A stretch of DNA of 64,000 bases from Flavobacteriaceae bacterium PS02334 (GTDB taxonomy: Bacteria; Bacteroidota; Bacteroidia; Flavobacteriales; Flavobacteriaceae), in contig JASCOH010000006.1 in the NCBI GenBank assembly GCA_029959295.1, positions 186,001-250,000 of the forward strand, read 5' to 3'. Shown here piece after piece: positions 15,154 to 23,543 of this stretch. Numbering within the stretch: position 1 is the stretch's first letter; the number at the start of each line of letters is the position of its first letter. The position numbers were made by a program, and so were the translations under genes. The notes below the pieces were generated by a model. It worked only from the letters and a program-made list of their open reading frames with translations, was not told the origin of the DNA and searched no databases.

Positions 15154-15711
15154 ATGATTTTTTCTAAGAAAATAATACTGAATCTTCTTTTTGCTGTAAT
15201 TCTGGCGACACTTTTCTCTTGTGAAAGCAATTTCAAGGACGTTCAGAAAATCAACGTGGCGAATTTTGCTCCGATGGGCGAATCAGACACAATTAATATA
15301 AAGTATACAGATTCCGGAAGAGTTAAGGCGATTTTAGTGGCTCCAAAAATGCTTGATTTTGGCAATGTGGCTTTTCCTTACACAGAATTCCCAAAAGGCG
15401 TTGATGTGACGCTTTATGATACAAAACAGCAAAAAAGCTATATCAGATCTGATTATGCCATAAGATATGCTGGTACAGATATTATTGATCTTCAAGGAAA
15501 TGTAAAGATAACTTCCAGCGACGGAAAATTTCTGGAAACCACACAATTATATTACGATCAAAAAAGAGAATGGTTTTTTACAGAAAAAAAATGCAAGCTG
15601 ACCTTAGGAAACGGCAATGAATTTTACACAAAAGGTTTTGATGCCAGCCGTGATTTCAACGATATCAGCGGACAGGCATTTTTTGGAGAAGGCCAAGCAA
15701 ACGATTTTTAA
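15154..15711 (+). CDS. lptC: LPS export protein LptC
   Basis: The 185-residue protein has a lipoprotein-like N terminus (FAVILATLFSCESN, Cys at about 23) and the LptC beta-jellyroll pattern: an N-terminal DTINIKYTDSGRVKA strand, YTEFPKGVDVTLYD, then DIIDLQGNVKITSSDGKFLET and a WFFTEKKCKL end. LptC hands lipopolysaccharide from the LptBFG transporter to LptA. The ATG at 15154 is chosen, 1 nt after the preceding stop; a longer frame from 15034 lies inside the previous gene and lacks a signal. Confidence 0.85.
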   Translation: MIFSKKIILNLLFAVILATLFSCESNFKDVQKINVANFAPMGESDTINIKYTDSGRVKAILVAPKMLDFGNVAFPYTEFPKGVDVTLYDTKQQKSYIRSDYAIRYAGTDIIDLQGNVKITSSDGKFLETTQLYYDQKREWFFTEKKCKLTLGNGNEFYTKGFDASRDFNDISGQAFFGEGQANDF

Positions 15712-15723
15712 TTCCCCCACATA

Positions 15724-15921
15724 ATGACTTATTTAAAATACATTCAATATTTTTATCTTATCGCGGCAGTTCTTTTTGCTGTCGACGGATTTATGCAACT
15801 TGGTTCTGAAGAAAGAAGTCCTTGGATTAGCTTTTTCTTTGCTGCAATTGCGCTTTTTATGTTTTTCTTCCGCAGAAGATTTGCGAAAAAATTTGAAAAC
15901 CAGCAAAAAGGACAGAAATAG
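15724..15921 (+). CDS. Small membrane protein with two predicted helices
   Basis: The 65-residue protein has two hydrophobic helices (about residues 8-25 and 35-50), separated by a short polar loop (LGSEERSPWI) and followed by a basic tail (FRRRFAKKFENQQKGQK) that should stay in the cytoplasm. It follows lptC by 12 nt and is the last gene of the coaX operon. Function unknown. Confidence 0.65.
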   Translation: MTYLKYIQYFYLIAAVLFAVDGFMQLGSEERSPWISFFFAAIALFMFFFRRRFAKKFENQQKGQK

Positions 15922-15945
15922 TTCCTTGTAAATCTATAAAATTTT

Positions 15946-15961
15946 TGAAAATCGTTTTTCA
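15946..15961 (+). terminator. Weak hairpin after the coaX operon
   Basis: TGAAAA at 15946-15951 pairs with TTTTCA at 15956-15961 over 4 nt and is followed by a T-rich tract. It lies in the 177-nt gap before ppiD; the gap also has a poor -7-like TATTTTCG at 16061-16068. Confidence 0.3.
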
Positions 15962-16098
15962 GTTTGCTTTATTTTGCTGACTTGAGCCCGATATTCAAAA
16001 AAAACTTCATCTTTCTTAGAAAATATAAGTATACTGCTTTTATTATTAAATAGATAATTGTATTTTCGCCCTCTGAATTCTAAAATGAACACTAAAAA

Positions 16099-18144
16099 AT
16101 GGCAGTTTTATCAAAAATTAGACAACGATCATTACTTCTTATATTTGTTATTGGTTTTTGCTTATTAGCATTTGTCGTAGGAGATTTAATCAATAGCGGC
16201 GGTTTCAAGCAAACTTCAAAATATGTCGGAACGATCAATGGAGAAGATATTTCTTTTGAAGATTTTAGAGCAAAAGTTGATGCAGCTGAAAAAGGCGGGC
16301 AAGGAATTACTTCAATTCAAGCCGCTAACCAAGTTTGGAATCAAGAAGTTTCAATCGCTTTGCTTTCTGAGCAATTTGAAAAACTAGGAATCAGAGTAGG
16401 TGAGAGCCATATCTTTGAAATTCTTAAACAAAGCCAAGAGATTGGTCAAAATCCGCAATTTCAAAATGCTGCTGGACAGTTTGATCCTCAAAAATTCAAA
16501 GAATTTTTCCAATCAAGCCCTGAATTGGCTATGCAATTGGTAGAGAGAGAGAAACAAGCAGAATTGAATGCTAAGTTCATGATCTATAATGCGATGGTAA
16601 AGGGAGGTCTTGTAACTACTGACCAAGATGGAAAATTCCAATACCAAGCTGAAAATGACAAAGTAACTTTTGATTATGTTGCTTATCCTTTTTCAAATGT
16701 AAAAGACAGCGATGTTCCAGTTTCTGATGACGAGATTGTTGCTTACATGAGAAAAAACGAGAAAAAATTCAAAGCTGACGAAACTCGTGAATTAGAATAT
16801 GTAGTTATTGAAGACAAACCTTCTGCGGCTGACGAAAAAGAAGTGGAATCTAATATTCAAAAATTAGCTCCAGAATTTAAAAATGCTGCAAACAATCAAG
16901 AATTTGTAGATGCTAATTCTGATATCAAATACGATTCTACTTATATCGCTAAAAAAGATCTTCCTGCCCAATTTGCTGAGCAATTATACAATTTGCCTTC
17001 AGGTGAAGTTTTTGGCCCATATATCTTTAACGGATATTATGCCATAAGTAAATCTTTAGGAAGACAGTCAGGAATCAATGCTAAAGCAAGCCATATTCTT
17101 TTGGCTTACAAAGGAGCAATGAGAGCAAATCCATCTGTTACAAGAACTAAAGAAGAAGCACAAGCAAAAGCTAATGAGTTATTAGCACAAGTAACTGCAA
17201 ATCCAGGTTCTTTTGCAATGTTGGCTTCAACAAATTCTGATGATTCTTCTAGCCAGCAAGGTGGTGATTTGGGTGTTTTCTCAAAAGGACAAATGACTCC
17301 AAAATTCAATGATTTCGTATTCGGAAATCCAATTGGCAAAATTGGTTTAGTAGAAACGGAATTTGGATACCATATCATTAACGTTACAGATAAGCAAGAT
17401 GGCGTTCGTTTGGCAACAATCGCACAAAGAATTGAGCCTTCTGAAGCGACAAGCAATGATATCTTTACAAAAGCTACTAAATTTGAAATGGAAGCTGCTG
17501 AAAAAGACTTGAAAACGGTTGCAAAAACTATGGGCTTGACAGTGCAGCCTTCGGCAAACGTAAAAGCTTTAGATGAAAGCTTTGGAATGTTCCAAAATCA
17601 AAGAGCTGTCGTAAGATGGGCTTATGACAAAAAAACTTCTGAAGGTGATGTAAAAAGATTCAATGTGCCAAATGGCAACTTGATCGTGAAATTGAAAAAA
17701 ATCAACGAAGAAGGCTTACAGCCAATTGCAACTGCAAGATTAGTTGTGGAGCCAATCTTGAAAAAAGAGAAAAAGACAGAAAAAATCAAAGCAATCTTGA
17801 AAGGAGCTACTTTGGAAGAAGCGGCTAAAGCGGCTAAAGTTTCTGTAGCAACTGCAACTGATTTGACTTTGCAAAATGCTAGCTTGGCTGGTTTTGGTTT
17901 CGAGCCAAAAGTAGTTGGTGTGGCTTTCGCAACTCCTGCAAACAAAACAACTGACGTTATCGAAGGAAACGGCGGTGTTTACAGAATCAAAACTAAGAGC
18001 GTTGCAAAAGCACCAGCTTTGAAAGATTTCACAGCTTACACAAGCAGATTGAAAGGGCAAAACGCTTCAGCTGTTGGAAGAATTATTCCTGCGTTGAAAG
18101 AACTTGCTACAATCAAAGACAACAGACTTGACTTCGGATTCTAA
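16099..18144 (+). CDS. ppiD: Periplasmic peptidyl-prolyl isomerase PpiD/SurA type
   Basis: The 681-residue protein has one N-terminal membrane anchor (LLLIFVIGFCLLAFVVGDLI, residues about 12-31), a SurA/PpiD chaperone domain beginning VGTINGEDISFEDFRAKV, and a parvulin domain at about residues 326-435 (AKASHILLAY, QGGDLGVFSKGQM, VETEFGYHIINV). A C-terminal chaperone-like part follows. It should help outer-membrane proteins fold after crossing the inner membrane. It is a single-gene unit ended by a strong terminator. An out-of-frame ATG at 16085 is not used. Confidence 0.88.
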   Translation: MAVLSKIRQRSLLLIFVIGFCLLAFVVGDLINSGGFKQTSKYVGTINGEDISFEDFRAKVDAAEKGGQGITSIQAANQVWNQEVSIALLSEQFEKLGIRVGESHIFEILKQSQEIGQNPQFQNAAGQFDPQKFKEFFQSSPELAMQLVEREKQAELNAKFMIYNAMVKGGLVTTDQDGKFQYQAENDKVTFDYVAYPFSNVKDSDVPVSDDEIVAYMRKNEKKFKADETRELEYVVIEDKPSAADEKEVESNIQKLAPEFKNAANNQEFVDANSDIKYDSTYIAKKDLPAQFAEQLYNLPSGEVFGPYIFNGYYAISKSLGRQSGINAKASHILLAYKGAMRANPSVTRTKEEAQAKANELLAQVTANPGSFAMLASTNSDDSSSQQGGDLGVFSKGQMTPKFNDFVFGNPIGKIGLVETEFGYHIINVTDKQDGVRLATIAQRIEPSEATSNDIFTKATKFEMEAAEKDLKTVAKTMGLTVQPSANVKALDESFGMFQNQRAVVRWAYDKKTSEGDVKRFNVPNGNLIVKLKKINEEGLQPIATARLVVEPILKKEKKTEKIKAILKGATLEEAAKAAKVSVATATDLTLQNASLAGFGFEPKVVGVAFATPANKTTDVIEGNGGVYRIKTKSVAKAPALKDFTAYTSRLKGQNASAVGRIIPALKELATIKDNRLDFGF

Positions 18145-18163
18145 TATCTGAATAATATCCATA

Positions 18164-18197
18164 AAAAAATCCCGTTCACTAGCGAACGGGATTTTTT
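18164..18197. terminator. Strong terminator after ppiD
   Basis: AAAAAATCCCGTTC at 18164-18177 pairs with GAACGGGATTTTTT at 18184-18197 over a 6-nt loop. It can serve ppiD and the convergent GHMP kinase gene. Confidence 0.9.
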
Positions 18198-18245
18198 GTT
18201 TTTATATGTTTTTGAATTTAGAATATTCAAAATCTAGCTTGATAT

Positions 18246-19160
18246 TTATAGAATCATCTCTTCGTAAGACAGAATGGTTTCAAAACCTTTTCCTTGGAAA
18301 TAAGTCTTAGGGTTTTCTTCGGAAGCCACCATTACAAAATCGCCTCCCCAAGCCCCCAGGCTTTTAATGCTTCCTTTGAAATCTTTAAAATAAGTTTCTT
18401 TTACTGTTGGAGTTTCTAGTATTGCGCTCATGATTTTTTCATGTTCTGTCAATAATTTCTCAAATTGGTTTAGATTTTCAGCTTTCAAAATTTCAGAAGT
18501 AAGATTGCTGATTGTTGAAACAGTTTCTGAAATACTGTTCTTTTTGGATCTATACGATGCAATGGCGCTTTTGCTATTTTGCTTTTTATTGAGATAGACA
18601 AAATAGATATGTTTCGAAAAACTTGGATTAAAATCTGCTTTTTCTACTAAAGAATTGCCGTTATCAAGCCAGTAAATTATCGGGAAGTTATTTTGTGCAT
18701 TCGCAATGTCATAACCGCTTCCTCCAAAACTATTTTTAAGCAGTTTAAAAGCGTCAACTCTTGTCCATTGGGCAATATTATTGATTAGCGTAGAAGAAGT
18801 TCCCAAGCCCCAGTTTTTAGGAAATGTAAGCTGTGTTGTAACTTTATAGCCTTTTGAATCTTCTAGGAAACTTGGATTAAGCAAAAAGGCTTCGTGCAGA
18901 ATTTCTATCAAAGTATTTTTTGTAGCTTCTTCTTCAGAAAATTTTTCCTTTTTTTGGATGCTTTCAAAATCGATTATCGCTTCAAACCAAATCTTTTTGT
19001 CACAATCAAAGCTTTTCCAAATAATCTGATTGTTTTTAGATTCTTCTACAATAAGGTCTTGTCCAAATTTTGTGGGCAGCGCCAAAGCTTTTGCACCGTC
19101 GAGGACAACATATTCTCCTGAAATCAGAAGTTTCCCATTACTGTAAAAGGTTTGTTTCAT
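18246..19160 (-). CDS. GYDIA-family GHMP kinase (mevalonate pathway)
   Basis: The 304-residue protein has GHMP-kinase features: FYSNGKLLISGEYVVLDGAK at the start and WGLGTSSTL as the phosphate loop (GLGTSS), followed by GGSGYDIANA, the signature that names the family. It likely phosphorylates mevalonate or phosphomevalonate; the family's exact substrate is not settled from sequence. HMG-CoA reductase is directly upstream (14 nt apart), so both act in isoprenoid supply by the mevalonate route. The C-terminal GAWGGDFVM motif is the usual third GHMP motif. Confidence 0.85.
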   Translation of the reverse strand: MKQTFYSNGKLLISGEYVVLDGAKALALPTKFGQDLIVEESKNNQIIWKSFDCDKKIWFEAIIDFESIQKKEKFSEEEATKNTLIEILHEAFLLNPSFLEDSKGYKVTTQLTFPKNWGLGTSSTLINNIAQWTRVDAFKLLKNSFGGSGYDIANAQNNFPIIYWLDNGNSLVEKADFNPSFSKHIYFVYLNKKQNSKSAIASYRSKKNSISETVSTISNLTSEILKAENLNQFEKLLTEHEKIMSAILETPTVKETYFKDFKGSIKSLGAWGGDFVMVASEENPKTYFQGKGFETILSYEEMIL

Positions 19161-19174
19161 AGCTGAATCTGGAC

Positions 19175-20503
19175 TTAATTTAGCGCCGATTTCCTTAAGC
19201 TTTCAATATAATTTGCAACTGCAGCGTGCGAAACTGAATTATTTCTGAAATGATCCACAATCAATTGTCTTTCTTCATCAGAAGCTTCAAATTGATTGAT
19301 GATATTCCCAAGGTGCATTTTCATGTGCCCGTCCTGAATTCCGGTAGTCGTAAGCGAACGCAAGGCGGCAAAGTTTTGCGCTAAACCTGCTACGGCAACA
19401 ATCTGCATCAGTTCTTTAGCAGAAGGTTTTTCTAGCATTTCCAAAGCTACTTTTACCAAAGGATGCAAAGTCGTCAAGCCGCCGACGGTCCCCAAAGCCA
19501 AAGGAATTTCGATCCAAAAACTGAAAATCCCGTTCTCAATTTTTGCATGTGAAAGGCTTGAATATTTTCCGGATTTTGAAGCGTAAGCATGTACCGCAGC
19601 TTCAACGGCACGAAAATCATTTCCAGTAGCCAAAACTACGGCATCGACTCCGTTCATGATTCCTTTGTTGTGCGTAACAGCGCGATAAGGCTCGACTTCT
19701 GCAATTTGGACAGCTCTCACAAATTTTTCTGCAAAGTCATGGGAAGTATCGTTTTTATCTTCATTCAAAGCTTCCGCAGGACAAGAAACTTCGGCACGGA
19801 CAATGCAATCTGTCACATAATTGGACAAAATGCTCATCACGACTTGTATGTTTTTTTCTTCTTCTGTAAATAAATCGTAAGCTTGGGCTTCTGATTTTAA
19901 AGTCTTTGCAAATTGTTCCAAGCAAGAATTTATGAAATTCGCGCCCATAGAATCTTTAGTCTCAAAAGTGGCATGAAGCTGGAAATAATTTGGAAGAAGA
20001 TCTGTTTTGTCTTTTAATAAAATATCTAAAATGCCACCGCCACGCTTTTGCATGTTTTTCGTAATGCTTTCCGTTTCGGTAAAAAAGCGATCTTTTATAC
20101 TATTGAAAAACTCTTCTAGTTTAGAAGGATTTCCATTGTAGATGAAATGCACTTGCCCGATTTTTTCAGTATTCAAAACTGTTGCTTTGAAACCGCCGCG
20201 TTCTGACCAAAATTTAGCCGCTTTGGCCGCTGCTGCAACCACAGAACTTTCCTCAATCGCCATCGGAATTGTATAATATTTTCCGTTGATCAAGAAATTT
20301 GGTGCGACGCCAAGTGGCAGATAAAAATTGGTAATCGTATTTTCTATGAATTCATCGTGCAGCTGTTGCAGTTTTGCATCACTGTTCCAGTAGTTTTTGA
20401 TTACAGAAATTGACTCTTCAGGATTTGAAAAATATTCAGCAGCAATCCAGCGTATCTTTTCTTCTTTGGATAATTTTGAGAATCCGGCAATGGGCTTATT
20501 CAT
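19175..20503 (-). CDS. Hydroxymethylglutaryl-CoA reductase, class II
   Basis: The 442-residue protein converts HMG-CoA to mevalonate (or the reverse). Class II features are visible: IPMAIEESSVVAAAAKAAKF with the catalytic Glu, THNKGIMNGVDAVVLATGND with catalytic Lys and Asp, and the C-terminal GHMKMHLGN with the catalytic His. The start at 20503 is chosen because an upstream in-frame ATG at 20530 lies on the -7 box. Paired with the GYDIA GHMP kinase, it most probably works in the biosynthetic direction even though class II enzymes were first known as degradative. Confidence 0.92.
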   Translation of the reverse strand: MNKPIAGFSKLSKEEKIRWIAAEYFSNPEESISVIKNYWNSDAKLQQLHDEFIENTITNFYLPLGVAPNFLINGKYYTIPMAIEESSVVAAAAKAAKFWSERGGFKATVLNTEKIGQVHFIYNGNPSKLEEFFNSIKDRFFTETESITKNMQKRGGGILDILLKDKTDLLPNYFQLHATFETKDSMGANFINSCLEQFAKTLKSEAQAYDLFTEEEKNIQVVMSILSNYVTDCIVRAEVSCPAEALNEDKNDTSHDFAEKFVRAVQIAEVEPYRAVTHNKGIMNGVDAVVLATGNDFRAVEAAVHAYASKSGKYSSLSHAKIENGIFSFWIEIPLALGTVGGLTTLHPLVKVALEMLEKPSAKELMQIVAVAGLAQNFAALRSLTTTGIQDGHMKMHLGNIINQFEASDEERQLIVDHFRNNSVSHAAVANYIESLRKSALN

Positions 20504-20527
20504 TAGTTTTGATCTTAAATGAAGGAG

Positions 20528-20535
20528 CAAAGATA
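20528..20535 (-). promoter_or_regulatory. Promoter -7 box of the HMG-CoA reductase operon
   Basis: TATCTTTG on the minus strand, 24 nt before the ATG at 20503. A TGG stands 20 nt upstream in place of the -33 TTG. The box overlaps the alternative start codon at 20530, which argues against that start. Confidence 0.5.
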
Positions 20536-20557
20536 CGCTTTAGCGCTTATTTTTCCA

Positions 20558-22579
20558 TTAAAAATTCTGGATTACGAATTCACTTCTTCGGTTCAGTTCA
20601 TGCTGTTCTTCATCGCAAGAATCTTCAGGAACGCAACGAACGATTGGGCGGGTTTCTCCATATCCTTTTGCCGAAACTCGGTCTGATTCAATCCCTTTGC
20701 TGATAAAATATCTTCTTGTAGATGCGGCACGTTTTTCTGAAAGCACATTATTGTAAGCATCGCTGGCGCGGACATCGGTATGAGAGCCAATTTCTACAGT
20801 CATCTTTGGATACTTTTTCATGATTTCGATAACTCGGTTCAAGATAGGTTTCGACTCCTTACGGATGTACCAAAGATCATAATCAAAATAAATTGGGTCT
20901 GTTTTAATCATCAGCCTGTCATTGTCCTGAACTACGTCTTTTTCTTTTTCCATAAGATGGTCGATGCGCTCCTGTTTCTTGGCTTTGGCAATTTTATCTT
21001 CGCGTTTTTTGGCTATCTGTTCCTCTGTTAATGTTTCTTTGTCAGAGTTTGCTACAGATTTTAAGGCAATTGAACCGTCATTGATTTTGTTTCTGTCCTT
21101 AAATAATTTAAGGCTTTTTGTTCCGTCTAGATATTCTTCTTTTGAGGCAATAATAATGTAGTCGGCTTCGCAAGGAACAGTAAATGAGAACTTTCCTTCT
21201 GCATCAGTTTCAATTCTTTGAATTTCTTTTTTGTCTATGTCTTGAAGAACAACAGTCGCTTTTACAAGTATAATTTTCGAGTCAATATCCGTAATCAGGC
21301 CTTCAATTGTCTGCTTGCAATCTTCGATAACTAACGGCTTGATTTCCTTTATTTGATAAATGTCGTCATTCCCTTTTCCGCCTGGACGGTTGGAAGCAAA
21401 ATAGCCTTCCTTGGTTTCGAAATTCATGTTGAAAGAGAAATCGTCATAGCCTGAATTTACAGGAAAACCGACATTATTTGGCTTTTCAAATTTTCCATTG
21501 CTGAATTCAGATACGAAAACATCCATCGAGCCAAATCCGTGATGTCCGTTTGAAGAAAAATAAAGCTTTCCGTCATTTGAAATAAAAGGAAATTGCTCTT
21601 TGTGGATCGTATTGATTACGGGTCCTAAATTTTTAGGAATTCCGAATTTTCCGCCATTGATTTCTACAGAAAAAATGTCAAAAGAACCGAGTGTTCCAGG
21701 CATATCAGAAGCAAAATAAAGTATTTCTTCGTCTTCGCTCAAAGCTGGATGTTCAGTCGAATAATTTGGACTGTTGAAAGGAAGCGCCGTAATATTTGTC
21801 CATTGTCCTTTCTTGAATTCTGCTTTATAAAGTTGCAGATGCGAAATCATGTTTTTGTCTTTCGTCGGATTGTTTCGAGTGAAATACATCGTCTTTCCGT
21901 TTTTGGTAAAAACTGCATTCGATTCGTGCATTCTGGTGTTTATGGACTTTGAAAAATCTTCTGAAATAGAATCTCCCGATTTTGCATTAAAAACAGGAAT
22001 TGTATAGAAATCTAGATAGTTTTCACCATTCCAGCGATAGGTTTTTTTCTCTTTCGTAGGAGAAGAATAAATGAGTCTTTCGCCATATTTTACAGCTCCG
22101 AAATCTGAATTTTTTGTATTTATGGCTAAATTTTCAATTTCAAAACGATCGCCAATTCCGGCTATGTTTTCAAGTGTTTTTACGTCCTTATCAAAAACTT
22201 TTACGCTTCCTTTGGCAACTATAATTCTAGTTCTGGACAGAGAATCTGCTTGAGCATACTTCCCTACAGCTTTTAAAGTATGAATATATCTGAAGTAATA
22301 TTCATCAGTAATGTACTTTGGATTTTTTTTGATCATCGTTTTGTACCATTTTCCAGCATTTTCCAAGTCATTGGTATAATAGTAAGAATCGGCTAAATTC
22401 TTAGTAACTTCCAAGCTGTTGTCATCCTTGGCAATTTTTTCATACATAGGAATGGCTTCGCTGTAAAAAGCGCGGTCGAAATATTCATTCGCAAGTTTCA
22501 CTTCAGGAGTCTGTCCAAAACTGTACTGAACTGAAAATAATATCGTGAGTAAAAGTAATAGTCTTTTCATGTTTTTCAT
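20558..22579 (-). CDS. OmpA-family protein with TPR and PD40-like repeats
   Basis: The 673-residue exported protein begins with a signal peptide (MKRLLLLLTILFSVQYSFGQ). TPR-like helices cover about residues 20-130 (VKLANEYFDRAFYSEAIPMY). WD40-like PD40 beta-propeller repeats follow (TMYFTRNNP, ILYFASDMPG, KLYFSSNGHHG, EGYFASNRPGG), then a carboxypeptidase-regulatory-like domain (about 405-480) and an OmpA peptidoglycan-binding domain (from about 560: YFDYDLWYIRKES, VEIGSHTDVRASDAYN). It anchors to peptidoglycan. The start at 22579 leaves 1 nt after the PorP/SprF stop. Such OmpA proteins accompany PorP/SprF and T9SS adhesins, as in PorE-type partners. Confidence 0.85.
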   Translation of the reverse strand: MKNMKRLLLLLTILFSVQYSFGQTPEVKLANEYFDRAFYSEAIPMYEKIAKDDNSLEVTKNLADSYYYTNDLENAGKWYKTMIKKNPKYITDEYYFRYIHTLKAVGKYAQADSLSRTRIIVAKGSVKVFDKDVKTLENIAGIGDRFEIENLAINTKNSDFGAVKYGERLIYSSPTKEKKTYRWNGENYLDFYTIPVFNAKSGDSISEDFSKSINTRMHESNAVFTKNGKTMYFTRNNPTKDKNMISHLQLYKAEFKKGQWTNITALPFNSPNYSTEHPALSEDEEILYFASDMPGTLGSFDIFSVEINGGKFGIPKNLGPVINTIHKEQFPFISNDGKLYFSSNGHHGFGSMDVFVSEFSNGKFEKPNNVGFPVNSGYDDFSFNMNFETKEGYFASNRPGGKGNDDIYQIKEIKPLVIEDCKQTIEGLITDIDSKIILVKATVVLQDIDKKEIQRIETDAEGKFSFTVPCEADYIIIASKEEYLDGTKSLKLFKDRNKINDGSIALKSVANSDKETLTEEQIAKKREDKIAKAKKQERIDHLMEKEKDVVQDNDRLMIKTDPIYFDYDLWYIRKESKPILNRVIEIMKKYPKMTVEIGSHTDVRASDAYNNVLSEKRAASTRRYFISKGIESDRVSAKGYGETRPIVRCVPEDSCDEEQHELNRRSEFVIQNF

Positions 22580-22580
22580 T

Positions 22581-23516
22581 TTAGAAGAATCGTGGTGATT
22601 TATCATATCCTTTTTTGAAGAAGTCTAAATCAAAAAGCAGAAAGACTTCGTGCGTGCCGGAATTAAATTCGCCTAAATTGGAAAGTGTGTAATCATAAGC
22701 ATAACCAACGCGCAATTCTGGCGTGATTTTTATGTTGAACAAGCCACTCACCGCATCATCTAAACGGTAAGAAGCGCCGAGTTCAAAGCGATCATTGAAC
22801 AAGAAATTGGCAGAAACGTCTAAAGTTACCGGAGCACCTTTTACGCCTTTTGCCATGAAAGAAGGCTTGAATTTTAAGTTTTGATTTAATTGGAAAACAT
22901 AACCGCTCGTTAAAAATATGTGTATGTTTTCAGAACCAAAACGGCTGATTCCATCGCGTTCTTCGATATGTTTTGTAGAAAGCAAATTTGGAGCAGAAAG
23001 ACCTACATAATATTTGTCAGTAAAATAAAAAGCTCCGGCACCAACATTTGGAAATACGCTATTGATATTTTTTTCGAAGGCTTTGTCGGTTGTATTATCA
23101 CCGCTTTCTAATTGAAATCCGTTGAAATTGGTATTGAAAAGAACAGCTCCGGCTTTTAAGCCTAGCGATAACCTGTGTCTTTCATTGAATTCTAGAACAT
23201 AAGCAAAATCAGCAAAAAGACTGTTTTCTTTTTTCGCTCCGTCACCAATATCATCTGAAATAAAGGAAACGCCCAATTCCACATTTCTATTTACAGGTTT
23301 GTGGGCAAAAAAGGTCATTGTTTTCGGGCCTCCAACAGAGCCGACCCATTGTGTTCTGTACAATCCGCCGAGGTTTAAAACATTTGGTGTGGCGGTTGCG
23401 TAGGCAGGATTGACTACGCTCATGTTGTACATATATTGCGTGTATTGCGGATCCTGCTGTGCCGAAATTGTATTTGAAAACCCTATGAAAACGAGTAAGA
23501 GTAATATTTTTTTCAT
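22581..23516 (-). CDS. PorP/SprF-family type IX secretion membrane protein
   Basis: The 311-residue protein has a signal peptide ending AQQDPQYTQYMYNMSVVNPAYA, the hallmark PorP/SprF opening, then GLYRTQWVGSVGGPKT and a run of beta strands ending with YDYTLSNLGEFNSGTHEVFL. PorP/SprF proteins are outer-membrane components linked to secretion or surface anchoring of T9SS cargo with type B C-terminal domains. Its upstream neighbour, 27 nt away, is such a cargo protein, so the two probably form a dedicated pair with the OmpA protein downstream. Several paralogues are normal in a genome; this need not be SprF itself. Confidence 0.9.
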   Translation of the reverse strand: MKKILLLLVFIGFSNTISAQQDPQYTQYMYNMSVVNPAYATATPNVLNLGGLYRTQWVGSVGGPKTMTFFAHKPVNRNVELGVSFISDDIGDGAKKENSLFADFAYVLEFNERHRLSLGLKAGAVLFNTNFNGFQLESGDNTTDKAFEKNINSVFPNVGAGAFYFTDKYYVGLSAPNLLSTKHIEERDGISRFGSENIHIFLTSGYVFQLNQNLKFKPSFMAKGVKGAPVTLDVSANFLFNDRFELGASYRLDDAVSGLFNIKITPELRVGYAYDYTLSNLGEFNSGTHEVFLLFDLDFFKKGYDKSPRFF

Positions 23517-23543
23517 CTTGATGAGATTAAGATAGTGACAAAA